A DNA stretch of 64,000 bases from CBDBND01 sp965262665 (GTDB lineage Bacteria > Pseudomonadota > Alphaproteobacteria > Rhodospirillales > Rhodospirillaceae): contig OZ253551.1 of assembly GCA_965262665.1 (NCBI GenBank), forward strand, positions 496,001 to 560,000, read 5' to 3'. The notes beneath the pieces were generated by a model, which was not told where the DNA came from, searched no databases, and was given only the letters and a program-made list of their open reading frames with translations. The position numbers were made by a program, and so were the translations under genes. Numbering within the stretch: position 1 is the stretch's first letter; every line of letters starts with the position of its first letter. Positions 54,339 through 63,594 of this stretch are shown here, piece after piece.

Positions 54339-55524
54339 CTCGTCATTGCGAAATGGAACGACGAGATTCCGATATGGTTTGTGATGGGTCATAGCGTCAA
54401 GGATTTCCAGCCAATCTCCGCCGCCGGCCTCATGGTCAACATATTCGTCCCGGGTTTGACCAAGAATGACTTTGAGATTGTTTTCATTGGCACCAGTCTC
54501 GAAAAGCGTCAGGACCCCGTTCTCATCCCCTTCCCAGATAAAATCGCTGATGCATTCGGTTATGTCTCTGAGGCGGGCTTCATTTTCCCGGATCGCATTT
54601 TCCGTTTCCTTGAGATCCGTGATGTCCTGCGCCACACCGAACATTTGTATGGGCGTGTCGTCGTGATCCCGTATGAATTGCCAGTCATAAACCATATTCC
54701 GAATCTCACCGTCTGGACGGCGGATACGGCATTCGGCATGACCGTATCTGGTTAATGTCGCGTCACTTTGAATTCTTTGCCGCAGTCTTGCGCGATCTTC
54801 CTCTATGACAAGATCTAGAGTCGAAGCGAGATCCGGAATGAAAGTTTCAGGTGACACGCCGTGAATACGGTACATATTGTCGGCCCAGACGTAATCCGTG
54901 TCGCGTACGTCCCGGACAAAGTAACCGACCCCAGCCATGCGTTGAGATGTTTCCAGACTTTGCTCGTTAATGAGCAAAGTCTTTCGCGTTTTTTCGTCTT
55001 GCCGGAATTGACCATTGAGCCAAATTGTCAGTGCAAGAATAACGGCTGAAGCACCAAGAGCGGCAAGACCGTAAATGATTGCCCGTTGCCGCCAGGCGCC
55101 GAGGACATTGTTGAGAGAGGAATCGACGGCAAGAACAGCGGGAAACCCGCTTATGGCCCGGTAGCTGAGTATGCGTGCATCTCCGCCGTTTGGAGACGTC
55201 GCCTGGTAGGTTCCGAACGACGATGCAGGCAAGCGTGACTTAAAAAGCCCATACCCACTCAAGGACCGGCCTATCAAATCCTCTTCGAACGGATAACTGA
55301 AGATAAGTCGGCCGTCGGTATGAAAAATGGCGATGGACGTAATCCCAGTGGGTAGCACATTGGAGAAGAAATCAAGGAATGTGTCCAATGAGATGCTAAC
55401 GTGGACTACACTCAATAGCTCGCCGTCGGATTGCGAATGGGCCGAGATAAAGGAATGAGCCAGCGACCAAGTTGCTCGCCGAACCAAGGTGACCCAATGA
55501 AAACAGACGAGTCTGCTTGTTCTA

Positions 55525-56583
55525 GAGCGTTTCCGCGGTTGAATGAATCAAAATTTTGTTGTCATGGTCTTGGCGGACTGATTCGATAGCCGCTTTGGCG
55601 GGGGCATCGTGGCTGTATCGGAAGACCTGCATATTCGTTTGGCGAGGAAAGTGGCGTCGGGCATGTCGCGCCGTCAGGCGGCGGCCCTTTTTGAGGTGAG
55701 CGCAAGCTCGGCGGTGCGGTATGTCAGGCGATATGAAGACGAGGGGACTGTCGCGGTCAAACCACGGCCGTCGCGCCAGCGCCGTCTTGATCCTTGACGG
55801 CGAGGATATCCTGCGCTGGATTAAGGAGACGCCAGACCCGACACTGCAAGAGCTGTCTGAGCGTCTGGACGAAGTTCACCAAGTGATTGCGCCGACTTCG
55901 ACGATTAATGACTGGTTCCGCGCGCGCAAGATCAGCTTTAAAAAAACCGCCCACGCCAGTGAACAGGAACGCGCGGATGGGCAGGCAGCACGCGTGGTTT
56001 GGCGCCAACGTCAGGCCCGGCTCCCGGCCCATCCCGAGCGGGTCGGCAGGATCGTGTTCCTTGACGAAACAAGTATCAATACCAAAATGGCGCGCCTGCG
56101 GGGGCGCTGTCCCAGCGGCCAGCGGATGGTTGCCGCCATTCCCCATGGTCATTGGAAAACCATGACCTTCATTGCCGGATTGCGCGGTGACGGCCTGACC
56201 GCGCCCTGGGTGCCCTGATTTGATCGAGGGCGCCATGGACGGTGATGCATTCGAGCAGTACATCAAAACGCAACGCGCCCCGACCCTTCAAAAAGGCGCT
56301 GTTGTTGTCCCCGGCAATCTGCCGGCCGACAAACGCGACGGTGCCAGGCGGGCGGTTGAAAAGCGGGGCGCATGGCTTTTGTTCCTGCCACCCTATGCGC
56401 CGGACTTCAACCCGATCGAGCTCGCATTTTCAAAGTTCAAAGCTCACATGAAGCGCTTAAAACCCCGCACCATCGATGATCTGTGGAAAGCCGCCGGTAA
56501 CGTCTGCGGCCTCTTCAATCACGAGCACTGCAGGAACTTCTTGGTTGCTGACGGCTATGCGTCAGAATAAATCGGAAATGCTA
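55525..56583 (+). mobile_element. IS630-type element A, copy 2
   Basis: TA at 55523-55524 and 56584-56585; ends GAGCGTTTCCG and, reversed, TAGCATTTCCG. It has both ends, unlike copy 1 at 43736. Copies 1 and 2 lie in the same orientation about 11.8 kb apart. Confidence 0.9.
55609..56570 (+). pseudogene. IS630-family transposase (element A, copy 2), broken
   Basis: Starts LARKVASGMSRRQAAALFEV. One inserted G after the RRLDP codons (near 55795) makes a stop; copy 1 reads through here as RRLDPYGEDILRW. A second lesion near 56215 separates GDGLTAPWV from IEGAMDGDAFEQYIKTQ. The DDE motifs are present across the pieces: IVFLDETSINTKMARLRG, and FLPPYAPDFNPIELAFSKFK (Glu). Confidence 0.85.
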
Positions 56584-57227
56584 TAGAAGCACAACAAACG
56601 AATCCCGAGCGCTTACGTCCATACGTTGCTCCAGGGCACGTATTTCGCCGTCATTTGATCGAATCAAGATAATGGGAACGACGCCATCGCGTCGGATATA
56701 GGCAATTGAGCTAACAAAAGGTTGGCTACCTAAAACATCCATCCATTGCCTTCGGGCGTCGGGTGTCGGATCGCCATTCTCGTCCAGATCGTTCAGGGTA
56801 ATTGTGCTGATATGGTCCGAAAGCAATCTGGCGGCGTTGAATGTTGCCGCGGCGCTGGCCTCCAAATGTTTCGCCAGTTGCCCCAGGTCTTGCTCAGCGC
56901 GTTCAATGGTTCTGTTGCGGTCTACAACAGTCTGCCAGGTCACACCGAGCACCAGCGATCCTATCGCAAATGCGGCGACCGCCCAAAGCTTGAATTGTGT
57001 CTTGGTTCGAATCATGCGTTGCTCAAATCACAGCAAACCTAAACCAATTGTCGCATGGCTTATGTCTTAGAAGAATTAGAAAACCTGCCCGCACGGCAAA
57101 TATGCGTAACTTTGACCTTTTCAAGCAGTCTGAACAAGCAAGCTGTGCTTTTGGTCACGTCTTCCCGCGGGTACAGTTTTCATCGAAACGCGGCACGATA
57201 TCAATAACCGGTTGAATGAGTTTCCTA

Positions 57228-58592
57228 ATGTCAGAACTGCCGACGGCAATTCCCAATAAAGAACCCCCTTATCCAAACCCCACCTATGCCTGGTACGTGG
57301 TGGTTGTCCTTATGCTTGCCTATGTTTTCGCTTTTCTGGACCGGCAAATTCTTGCTCTTCTCGTTGAGCCCATCAAACGGGACATTGGGATCACCGACTT
57401 TCAAATGAGCCTCTTGTTAGGCCCTGCCTTTGCGTTCTTTTACGTCACATTGGGAATTCCCATCGGCCGCATGGCCGACCACCGAAGCCGGCGAACCATC
57501 ATTGGGATCGGTGTTGCCGTTTGGAGCGTGATGACGGCGGCCTGTGGGTTCGCAAAGACTTTTGTTCAGCTTTTTGTCGCGCGCATTGGCGTTGGCATTG
57601 GCGAAGCAACATTGCAGCCGTGCGCCGCATCCGTGATCAGTGACTACTTCCCGCGTGAGAAACGGGGCCGTGCCATCAGTGTCTATTCCATGGGTCTCGG
57701 GATCGGAGCCGGTTTAGCGCTGGTTTTGGGAGGTCAGGTCATCGCCTCCATTTCGCAAGGCAACGCGGTCACCCTACCCATCGTTGGCCAACTTTTCGAT
57801 TGGCAGGTAGTATTTTTGGTGGTTGGGCTGCCAGGTCTGATCGTCGCCGCACTTATGTTTACGGTCAGAGAACCTGATCGACGGGACCGAATCATTGTTG
57901 ACGGTCAAGCAGCAGAGCAATTGTCCATCAGCGAGGTTGTCTCCTTCCTCGTTGTCCGGTGGCGAACCTATGGGACGCATTTCCTCGGACTCTCCATCAT
58001 GAGCATCATTGGCAATGCCTACTTGGCTTGGATCCCGACGGTTTTCATCCGGTCCTGGGGCTGGTCCATCGCAGAAATCAGTCTGTGGTACGGCTTGGTT
58101 GTCAGTGTCGGAGGCATTGTCGGCGTTAATCTTGGCGGTTGGATGGGCGATACTCTATATAAGCGCGGCGTTAAGGACGGACATATGCGCGCCGTACTGA
58201 TTGGAACATCCATTCTTGTTGTCGCGGCTGTGCTGGTGCCGCTCATGCCGTCGCCGTGGCTGGGTCTTTTGTTCCTCATCCCCCACGCCATCGGCTCGGG
58301 CATCCCAACTGCATGCGGACCGACGGCGCTGATGATGATCACACCCAATCAGATGCGGGCGCAGGTGTCCGCAGTCTATTGGTTCGTTATCAGCATTCTT
58401 GGTTTGATGATCGGCCCCACATCGGTAGCCCTTGTATCCGACCTAGTGTTTGGCGACGCCTCTTCGATCCGGTACGCCCTTGCCTTGGTCAGTGCCGTGA
58501 CCGGTACCTTTGTCTGGCTGCTCGTTTTTAATTTGCGTCACTATCGGGCCAGCGTTGTTGAAGCCGAAAGCTGGTCAACACAAACAGTGTGA
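57228..58592 (+). CDS. MFS transporter (first of tandem pair)
   Basis: About 454 residues, 12 predicted membrane spans. Start ATG 57228 (MSELPTAIPNKEPPYPNP) is chosen over 57216 because the paralog downstream begins MSEATDSDQVADPPYPNS. MFS signature GIPIGRMADHRSRRTIIGIG between spans 2 and 3, FLDRQILALLVEPIKRDIG in span 1. This looks like the group that carries organic anions or hydrophobic compounds (COG0477, spinster/AAHS-like); direction is unknown. 70 bases from the second copy. Confidence 0.87.
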   Translation: MSELPTAIPNKEPPYPNPTYAWYVVVVLMLAYVFAFLDRQILALLVEPIKRDIGITDFQMSLLLGPAFAFFYVTLGIPIGRMADHRSRRTIIGIGVAVWSVMTAACGFAKTFVQLFVARIGVGIGEATLQPCAASVISDYFPREKRGRAISVYSMGLGIGAGLALVLGGQVIASISQGNAVTLPIVGQLFDWQVVFLVVGLPGLIVAALMFTVREPDRRDRIIVDGQAAEQLSISEVVSFLVVRWRTYGTHFLGLSIMSIIGNAYLAWIPTVFIRSWGWSIAEISLWYGLVVSVGGIVGVNLGGWMGDTLYKRGVKDGHMRAVLIGTSILVVAAVLVPLMPSPWLGLLFLIPHAIGSGIPTACGPTALMMITPNQMRAQVSAVYWFVISILGLMIGPTSVALVSDLVFGDASSIRYALALVSAVTGTFVWLLVFNLRHYRASVVEAESWSTQTV

Positions 58593-58662
58593 TTTCTCAC
58601 CTTGTGTCTGAACCTAAGGCAAGGAACACTAGGGAAAATGATTGAGAACCAGGTGACCTGTT

Positions 58663-60030
58663 ATGAGTGAAGCTACTGATTCGGATCAAGTCGCGGATCC
58701 GCCTTATCCGAACTCCCGCTACGCCTGGTACGTCACCACCCTATTACTGTTTGCGTACATACTGTCGTTCATCGATCGGCAGATCATGAGTCTGCTGATC
58801 GAGCCCATTAAGGCCGACTTAGGCTTATCCGATGGTCAGATCGGTTTGCTACTGGGGCCCGCCTTCGCAATCTTTTATGTGACCATGGGTGTTCCCATCG
58901 GTTGGCTGGCAGACCGCAAAAGCCGTAGGGCCATCATCGGCGCCGGCATTTCCGTGTGGTGCCTGATGACGGCAGCCTGCGGATTGTCACGAACCTTTGG
59001 GCAATTGTTTGCGGCGCGCATTGGTGTGGGCGCCGGCGAAGCTGTTCTGACACCGAGCGCGCTTTCTTTGATCAGTGATTACTTTCCACAAAAAACGCGG
59101 GCACGGGCCGTCAGTCTGTATATGACGGGCATCTCGCTCGGCGGCGGTATTGCAAACCTAGCAGGTGGGCCCCTCATCGCCGTTCTATTGGCATCACCAC
59201 CGTTTATTTTGCCGCTCTATGGTGAACTCTATGCATGGCAAACGGCGTTCCTGGTGGTCGGTTTGCCTGGACTTATTCTCGCCGCACTGATGCTCACCGT
59301 TACGGAACCACTGAGACGCGGCTTGATATCGGTAAAAAATGCATCCGGACAAGCATCTGAAGACCTCCCCTTCAAAGAAAGTATGGCGTTTCTCGGAGCG
59401 CGGTGGAAAGCCTATGGTAGCTTGTTCTTTGGCATGTCCGTTGTGACTTTGGTGGGCTACACCGGTTTTTGGAACCCGGCCCTGTTCCAGCGGACCTGGG
59501 ACTGGGATATCGCCACCATTGGGATCGCCTTGGGCATCACAGCGCTGATATTCGGACCCATAGGCACCAACGGCGGCGGCTGGATCTCCGATCAGATGAC
59601 CAAGAAAGGCGTCAAGGACGGGCCCATGCGGGCCATGTATTACGGCGTCATCCTGACGGTGATCACCAACGTGGCCTATCCTTTGATGCCTTCGGGCGTT
59701 GCCGCAATGGTGTTTTATGTTCCGTCCGTTCTTGGCGGTGCCATGGCTTCGGCCTGCGGCGCCGCAGCGGTCGTCCACATTGCCCCCAATCAAGTGCGGG
59801 CCCAGGCTGTCGCCGTGTACTGGCTGATCATCAACGTGGTCGGCCTCATGCTGGGCCCGACGTCGGTCGGCTTTCTAACTGATATGCTGGGGGATCCAAC
59901 GCGGTTGCGTTATGCCATGGCGGTGGTTCCGCTCGCGGTCGGCGTGCCGGCAATCCTGCTCATCATGTGGGGACTAAAACATTACAGAGCGGCCGCGGAA
60001 GAAGCACAAGCCTGGTCCGAGAAATCGTGA
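58663..60030 (+). CDS. MFS transporter (second of tandem pair)
   Basis: 455 residues, paralogous to the previous gene throughout: PPYPNSRYAWYVTTLLLFAY, FIDRQIMSLLIEPIKADLGL, GVPIGWLADRKSRRAIIGAG, HIAPNQVRAQAVAVYWLIIN. Twelve membrane spans. The pair arose by tandem duplication and has diverged clearly, so two substrates or directions are likely (inference). Converges with the small gene at 60042, 11 bases apart. Confidence 0.87.
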   Translation: MSEATDSDQVADPPYPNSRYAWYVTTLLLFAYILSFIDRQIMSLLIEPIKADLGLSDGQIGLLLGPAFAIFYVTMGVPIGWLADRKSRRAIIGAGISVWCLMTAACGLSRTFGQLFAARIGVGAGEAVLTPSALSLISDYFPQKTRARAVSLYMTGISLGGGIANLAGGPLIAVLLASPPFILPLYGELYAWQTAFLVVGLPGLILAALMLTVTEPLRRGLISVKNASGQASEDLPFKESMAFLGARWKAYGSLFFGMSVVTLVGYTGFWNPALFQRTWDWDIATIGIALGITALIFGPIGTNGGGWISDQMTKKGVKDGPMRAMYYGVILTVITNVAYPLMPSGVAAMVFYVPSVLGGAMASACGAAAVVHIAPNQVRAQAVAVYWLIINVVGLMLGPTSVGFLTDMLGDPTRLRYAMAVVPLAVGVPAILLIMWGLKHYRAAAEEAQAWSEKS

Positions 60031-60041
60031 TGCAGGATAAT

Positions 60042-60404
60042 TTAATCAGCTATCTGGCTGATCAAAAAAAGTCGACGGCTTATAGGATCTACGTTTGATA
60101 CGGGTCTTCTGTTCCGTATAATTTCAGACCAAATCCGGTTGACGAAAGCATCCAGGCCTTCCTGATCCTGCTCCCGTTCATTTTCCGTTGGTTCGTGATC
60201 TTCAACTGCATTGAATGTTAGTGCATCTCTGCGGATTAACTCGCGCTCCATCGCCCGCAAGCGCTCACGAAGGATATACACTTCGCCAGACAATGCGGTG
60301 ATGGCGCCAACGAGATTGTCTACAGGCAAGTCATGTAACCAATCCGGTTCCTCACCAGTGATTGGGCCAGTTTTGACCGCCTTGAATAGCCTTGAATCGG
60401 CCAT
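60042..60404 (-). CDS. Small protein of unknown function
   Basis: 120 residues, cytoplasmic, with a coiled-coil-like stretch in the middle (ALSGEVYILRERLRAMEREL). Acidic linker AVEDHEPTENEREQDQEG, then AFVNRIWSEIIRNRRPV. Family not recognised. Its start lies 15 bases after the stop of the methyltransferase upstream on the same strand, so they form an operon. Confidence 0.6.
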   Translation of the reverse strand: MADSRLFKAVKTGPITGEEPDWLHDLPVDNLVGAITALSGEVYILRERLRAMERELIRRDALTFNAVEDHEPTENEREQDQEGLDAFVNRIWSEIIRNRRPVSNVDPISRRLFLISQIAD

Positions 60405-60419
60405 GTGCTGTGTCCGGCT

Positions 60420-61514
60420 CTACTTTTCCAACTGATAGAAACGCCAGTATGAGACGCCGTTGCCGCGCTTGGCTGTTCCAGAATGAAAGGGCTTGAAGGG
60501 CTCTATGGAGACTTTGCTGAATCCTACGTCGCGGGCTGCCTGCTCCATATCAAATTTGTACCAAGCTGCAGCATAGGCCTCGTTGTTTGTCCAGGCATGC
60601 GACATTTGCACCGCCTCAAGCATGGGTGACTCACCACCTTGACCAAATTCGGGGCCGGCAAATATCCCACCCGGCTTTAAAATTCGATGCACTTCCTTGA
60701 GTGCATTCTTGAGGTTCTGCGGCGGGATTTCATGAAACATGAACAGATGGAAAACGAGGTCGAATTTATCGTCATCAAAATCTAGATGTTCCACATCCTG
60801 CTGCGATAACTTGAATCTAAAACCGGCTTCCTGTGCCCGCTTGTTTGCCAGCTTGAGACACGGCGCCGACAAGTCAACGCCGTAACACTCTGACTCGGGG
60901 TGCAGCTTCTGCCATTCCACCAGACCGGCACCATGCCTGGTTCCCCATTCCAATACTTTGTCATAAGCCTTGTCGGGAAACTGGCTGTACGAAAGCCGGT
61001 AGATGAGATTTGGATCCATGTGAGCCGGGTTGGTTGTCCGGCGGCCAATCTCATAGGACAAACCGTCAACCGGGTCGGAGTAAACGCCTCCGGTATGCTG
61101 ATGAAAATCGACCGAAGTGTAGTAGTCAGGAAGCGATAGATTGTCGTCTAGGCGAAGGTCGTCGCCGGCTTGTTCAGCAGCAGCATCCAACGTCGCAATC
61201 ACAGTGTCGCGGTTCTGGTTTACCGTATCAAAAATACCAAAATCAGGCCGGTGATACTTAAAGCGCTGAAAATTACGGAAGCACCAGGAGTAAAGTTGAA
61301 ACTCCACAAGGTCATCGAGAATGGGATAGGTTTCTTCGATGGTTTTAGGCACCGCGCCATCTTCAACCTTACGAGTATAAGTCTCGCCCATCTGTCGGAT
61401 GAGCGGGTCTTCCATAAAATTACGACAGGATCTCAAAAAGGCGTGATAGGCACGAAAATCACGATTTTCCCCGATTTCCAGCACATCGGGATCATTACGA
61501 AGAGAATCAGGCAT
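60420..61514 (-). CDS. Class I SAM-dependent methyltransferase
   Basis: 364 residues. A ~150-residue N-terminal helical region, then a Methyltransf_11/25-type domain: DKVLEWGTRHGAGLVEWQKL, CYGVDLSAPCLKLANKRAQE, DFDDDKFDLVFHLFMFHEIP, EVHRILKPGGIFAGPEFGQG. Motif I is degenerate (EWGTRHGAG in place of DxGxGxG). Probably methylates a small molecule; substrate unknown. Complete. Confidence 0.82.
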   Translation of the reverse strand: MPDSLRNDPDVLEIGENRDFRAYHAFLRSCRNFMEDPLIRQMGETYTRKVEDGAVPKTIEETYPILDDLVEFQLYSWCFRNFQRFKYHRPDFGIFDTVNQNRDTVIATLDAAAEQAGDDLRLDDNLSLPDYYTSVDFHQHTGGVYSDPVDGLSYEIGRRTTNPAHMDPNLIYRLSYSQFPDKAYDKVLEWGTRHGAGLVEWQKLHPESECYGVDLSAPCLKLANKRAQEAGFRFKLSQQDVEHLDFDDDKFDLVFHLFMFHEIPPQNLKNALKEVHRILKPGGIFAGPEFGQGGESPMLEAVQMSHAWTNNEAYAAAWYKFDMEQAARDVGFSKVSIEPFKPFHSGTAKRGNGVSYWRFYQLEK

Positions 61515-61663
61515 AAAACTTCTCGGTTTTCTTTGTTATAAAAGTAGTTTAGGGCTTCCGCCCTACTGGAAAAGATCACTTTGAATTGCCATATGCAGAG
61601 ACCCCATAGTCTTGCTAAAATGCGTGGGGTAATAGGCGCTTAGAGATGGCTTAGGAAAATTTG

Positions 61664-62017
61664 ATGATGCGGACACAAATGTCAGCAGATCAGTTGCAGG
61701 AAGCGAGATTCCGGATCGGACAGGTGGTGAGGCACCGTCTGTTCCCGTTTCGTGGCGTCATCTTCGATGTAGACCCTGAATTCAGCAATACGGAAGAGTG
61801 GTGGGAATCGATCCCCGAGAATGTGCGACCGCGCAAAGACCAGCCGTTCTACCATGTCTTTGCGGAAAACGAATCATCCCACTATGTGGCCTATGTCTCT
61901 CAGCAGAATCTTTTGGAAGACGAGACCGGCGATCCAGTGATGCACCCTGATATTCCTGACTATTTCGAGGAAATCGAGGACGGCATTTACATCCTTCATG
62001 AGACCTATAAGAACTAG
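61664..62017 (+). CDS. hspQ: Heat shock protein HspQ
   Basis: 117 residues. ARFRIGQVVRHRLFPFRGVI, FDVDPEFSNTEEWW, QPFYHVFAENESSHYVAYVS and QQNLLEDETGDPVMHPDI form the hemimethylated-DNA-binding/YccV fold of HspQ. HspQ is a small heat-shock protein that primes Lon protease and affects DnaA turnover. Start ATG 61664 follows TAGGA by 8 bases; TTG 61661 is also in frame. Confidence 0.92.
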   Translation: MMRTQMSADQLQEARFRIGQVVRHRLFPFRGVIFDVDPEFSNTEEWWESIPENVRPRKDQPFYHVFAENESSHYVAYVSQQNLLEDETGDPVMHPDIPDYFEEIEDGIYILHETYKN

Positions 62018-62144
62018 CCAAGCTCGTATTTTTTGCACTTCTTTGTGATTCGGGAATTGGAAATTCTCACAGAGGCGCTTACGTTATGGGCGCAATCAAA
62101 GCGCGGGCTCCGCGCGGCCAACGAATGGGAAGGAAACGCACACA

Positions 62145-62621
62145 ATGACAATCAGCAATGGCGATCAAATGCCAGAAGGTAGTTTCAGGGTTATGACCGC
62201 GGACGGGATCAACGAAATGTCAACCTCAGACCTCTTTTCGGGAAAAAAGGTGGCGCTGTTCTCCGTGCCGGGCGCTTTTACACCTACCTGCTCTAACGAT
62301 CATCTACCAAGCTACTTGAAAAATTTCGACGCCATCAAGAGCAAGGGTTTTGACACCGTCGCCTGTATGGCCGTCAACGATGCCTTTGTCATGGATGCCT
62401 GGGGTAAGGATCGAGGCGTTGGCGACAAGATCGTTATGTTGGCCGACGGCAACGGTGACTACACCAACAAACTTGGGCTTGAGCTTGATGCGTCAGGATT
62501 CGGCTTGGGCACGCGGGGTAAACGCTTTTCCATCGTTGTCAATGACGGTGTCGCGGAACAGGTCAATGTCGATGAAGGCGGCTACGATCTAACCAGCGCG
62601 GAAAAGACTTGCGGGATTTAG
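62145..62621 (+). CDS. Peroxiredoxin, Prx5 type
   Basis: 158 residues. Peroxidatic Cys49 in VPGAFTPTCSNDHLPSYL; VNDAFVMDAWGKD and a C-terminal GISLTSAEKTC-like end (DLTSAEKTCGI). Prx5-type peroxiredoxins reduce H2O2 and alkyl peroxides using glutathione/glutaredoxin or thioredoxin. Complete. Preceded by GGAAGG and followed by a strong terminator. Confidence 0.93.
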   Translation: MTISNGDQMPEGSFRVMTADGINEMSTSDLFSGKKVALFSVPGAFTPTCSNDHLPSYLKNFDAIKSKGFDTVACMAVNDAFVMDAWGKDRGVGDKIVMLADGNGDYTNKLGLELDASGFGLGTRGKRFSIVVNDGVAEQVNVDEGGYDLTSAEKTCGI

Positions 62622-62644
62622 ATCTACGAAATGATTTTTTTGTG

Positions 62645-62673
62645 ACCGGCGGCTCAATCTTTGAGCCGCCGGT
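62645..62673. terminator. Rho-independent terminator, likely bidirectional
   Basis: ACCGGCGGCTCAA, loop TCT, TTGAGCCGCCGGT, followed by TTTCTTTT on the + strand and with A/T-rich sequence on the other side. It lies between the peroxiredoxin stop (62621) and the end of the convergent glycosyltransferase (62680), so it can serve both. Confidence 0.85.
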
Positions 62674-62679
62674 TTTCTT

Positions 62680-63594
62680 TTAAATTACGACCACGTGATA
62701 TCGTTCATCGCCGTGACTGTACTGAACCATTTTGTAATGGGGCGACCGTTCAGGATCGACCAAGTGGCCAAAGCCAAGCGCACTAAGATGCTTTGCAAAG
62801 ACCCGTTCACCTAGTCGATTGGCATCCTCTGGGATGATGGGCGTATAGCGTTGCAGGACTTTGACACACTCGTCACGGTATGTGTCGCGGTTGACGACCG
62901 CCTTGTTGTCGCCCTGAAACCGGTAAATTCCGAACGGAACTGGAACGATGTAGCAATCGGTTTTGGCGATGAAACGAGCCTACAACTCAAAATTACAGGC
63001 TAGGGAAAAGGAATGGTCAAAATTACCGCCCACGTCTTCCCACAAAGACCGCCGCCAAAAAGTCGAATCTTGGACAATCCAGCCTGACGTTGGTAGACCC
63101 GATGACTTAATGTGTTCACCGTAATAGAAACCCCATTGATCAACGCCGGGAATGAAGTCGGCCTTCATCACCACGCCGTCTTTACGGGCCTGCATGGGAA
63201 ATCGTGAAGTGATCCATTGCACATCTGGCAGTTGATCGAAGATATCGAGGACCGTCTGTATAGTCCAAGGTGCCAGCATGTCATCGGAGTTCAACCAGCC
63301 CATGATGCTCGCGTCGGACTTAGTGAAACCGGCCTCGATACCGTGATACATGCCGTCATCGGACTCACTTTGCCAATGACTGAGTTGATCGGCGTACTTT
63401 TCGATGATGGCCACTGACCCGTCCGTCGAACCCCCATCCATCACCACATAGTCAACCCGGCCGAACCCTCGCTGGTTGATGATAGACGTTATGCAATCTT
63501 CTAGATATGACCTGTAGTTAAAATTGACGGTCACCATGCAAAGGTGGTTTTGGTCGGATTCAGTCACACGCGAACTTTCAAAATACTCGGTCAA
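62680..63594 (-). pseudogene. Glycosyltransferase family 2 with internal amber stop
   Basis: N-terminal GT-A domain: MVTVNFNYRSYLEDCITSII, YVVMDGGSTDGSVAIIEKYA, IMGWLNSDDMLAPWT with the DxD-like metal motif. After NFDHSFSLACNFEL a TAG (62980-62982) stands where Trp is expected (NFELWARF), and the same frame then continues for 100 codons (ARFIAKTDCYIVPVPFGIYR ... DERYHVVVI) to TAA at 62680. The terminator sits just beyond that second stop, so the long form is the original gene. TTG start overlaps the stop of the upstream gene (TTGA). Adds a sugar to a surface polysaccharide or lipid. Confidence 0.82.

Larger units (their letters stand above)
54339..57015 (-). pseudogene. dCache/PAS sensor protein, split by IS630 A and truncated by IS21
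   Basis: N-terminus at 57015: membrane span KLWAVAAFAIGSLVLGVTW and start of a periplasmic sensor domain. IS630 element A sits at 55525-56583. Removing it with one TA joins ARDSFVVLL to EQADSSVFIGSPWFGEQLGR then WLIPLSR, a typical dCache strand set; a one-base shift follows, then AHSQSDGELLSVVHVSISLD, a second membrane span (AIIYGLAALGASAVILALTI), PAS domain 1 (YVWADNMYRIHGVSPETFIP) and the start of PAS 2. The output domain (kinase or GGDEF) is lost at the IS21 end. Confidence 0.85.

Noticed and set aside
55609..56218. Programmed frameshift in the IS630 A transposase
   Set aside because: Copy 1 reads the same codons in one frame with one base fewer, so copy 2 simply carries an indel.
62980..62982. 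Amber (TAG) recoding as an amino acid
   Set aside because: TAG is used as an ordinary stop by intact genes here (for example ctrA and the element C transposase). The two internal TAG codons are better explained by point mutation.
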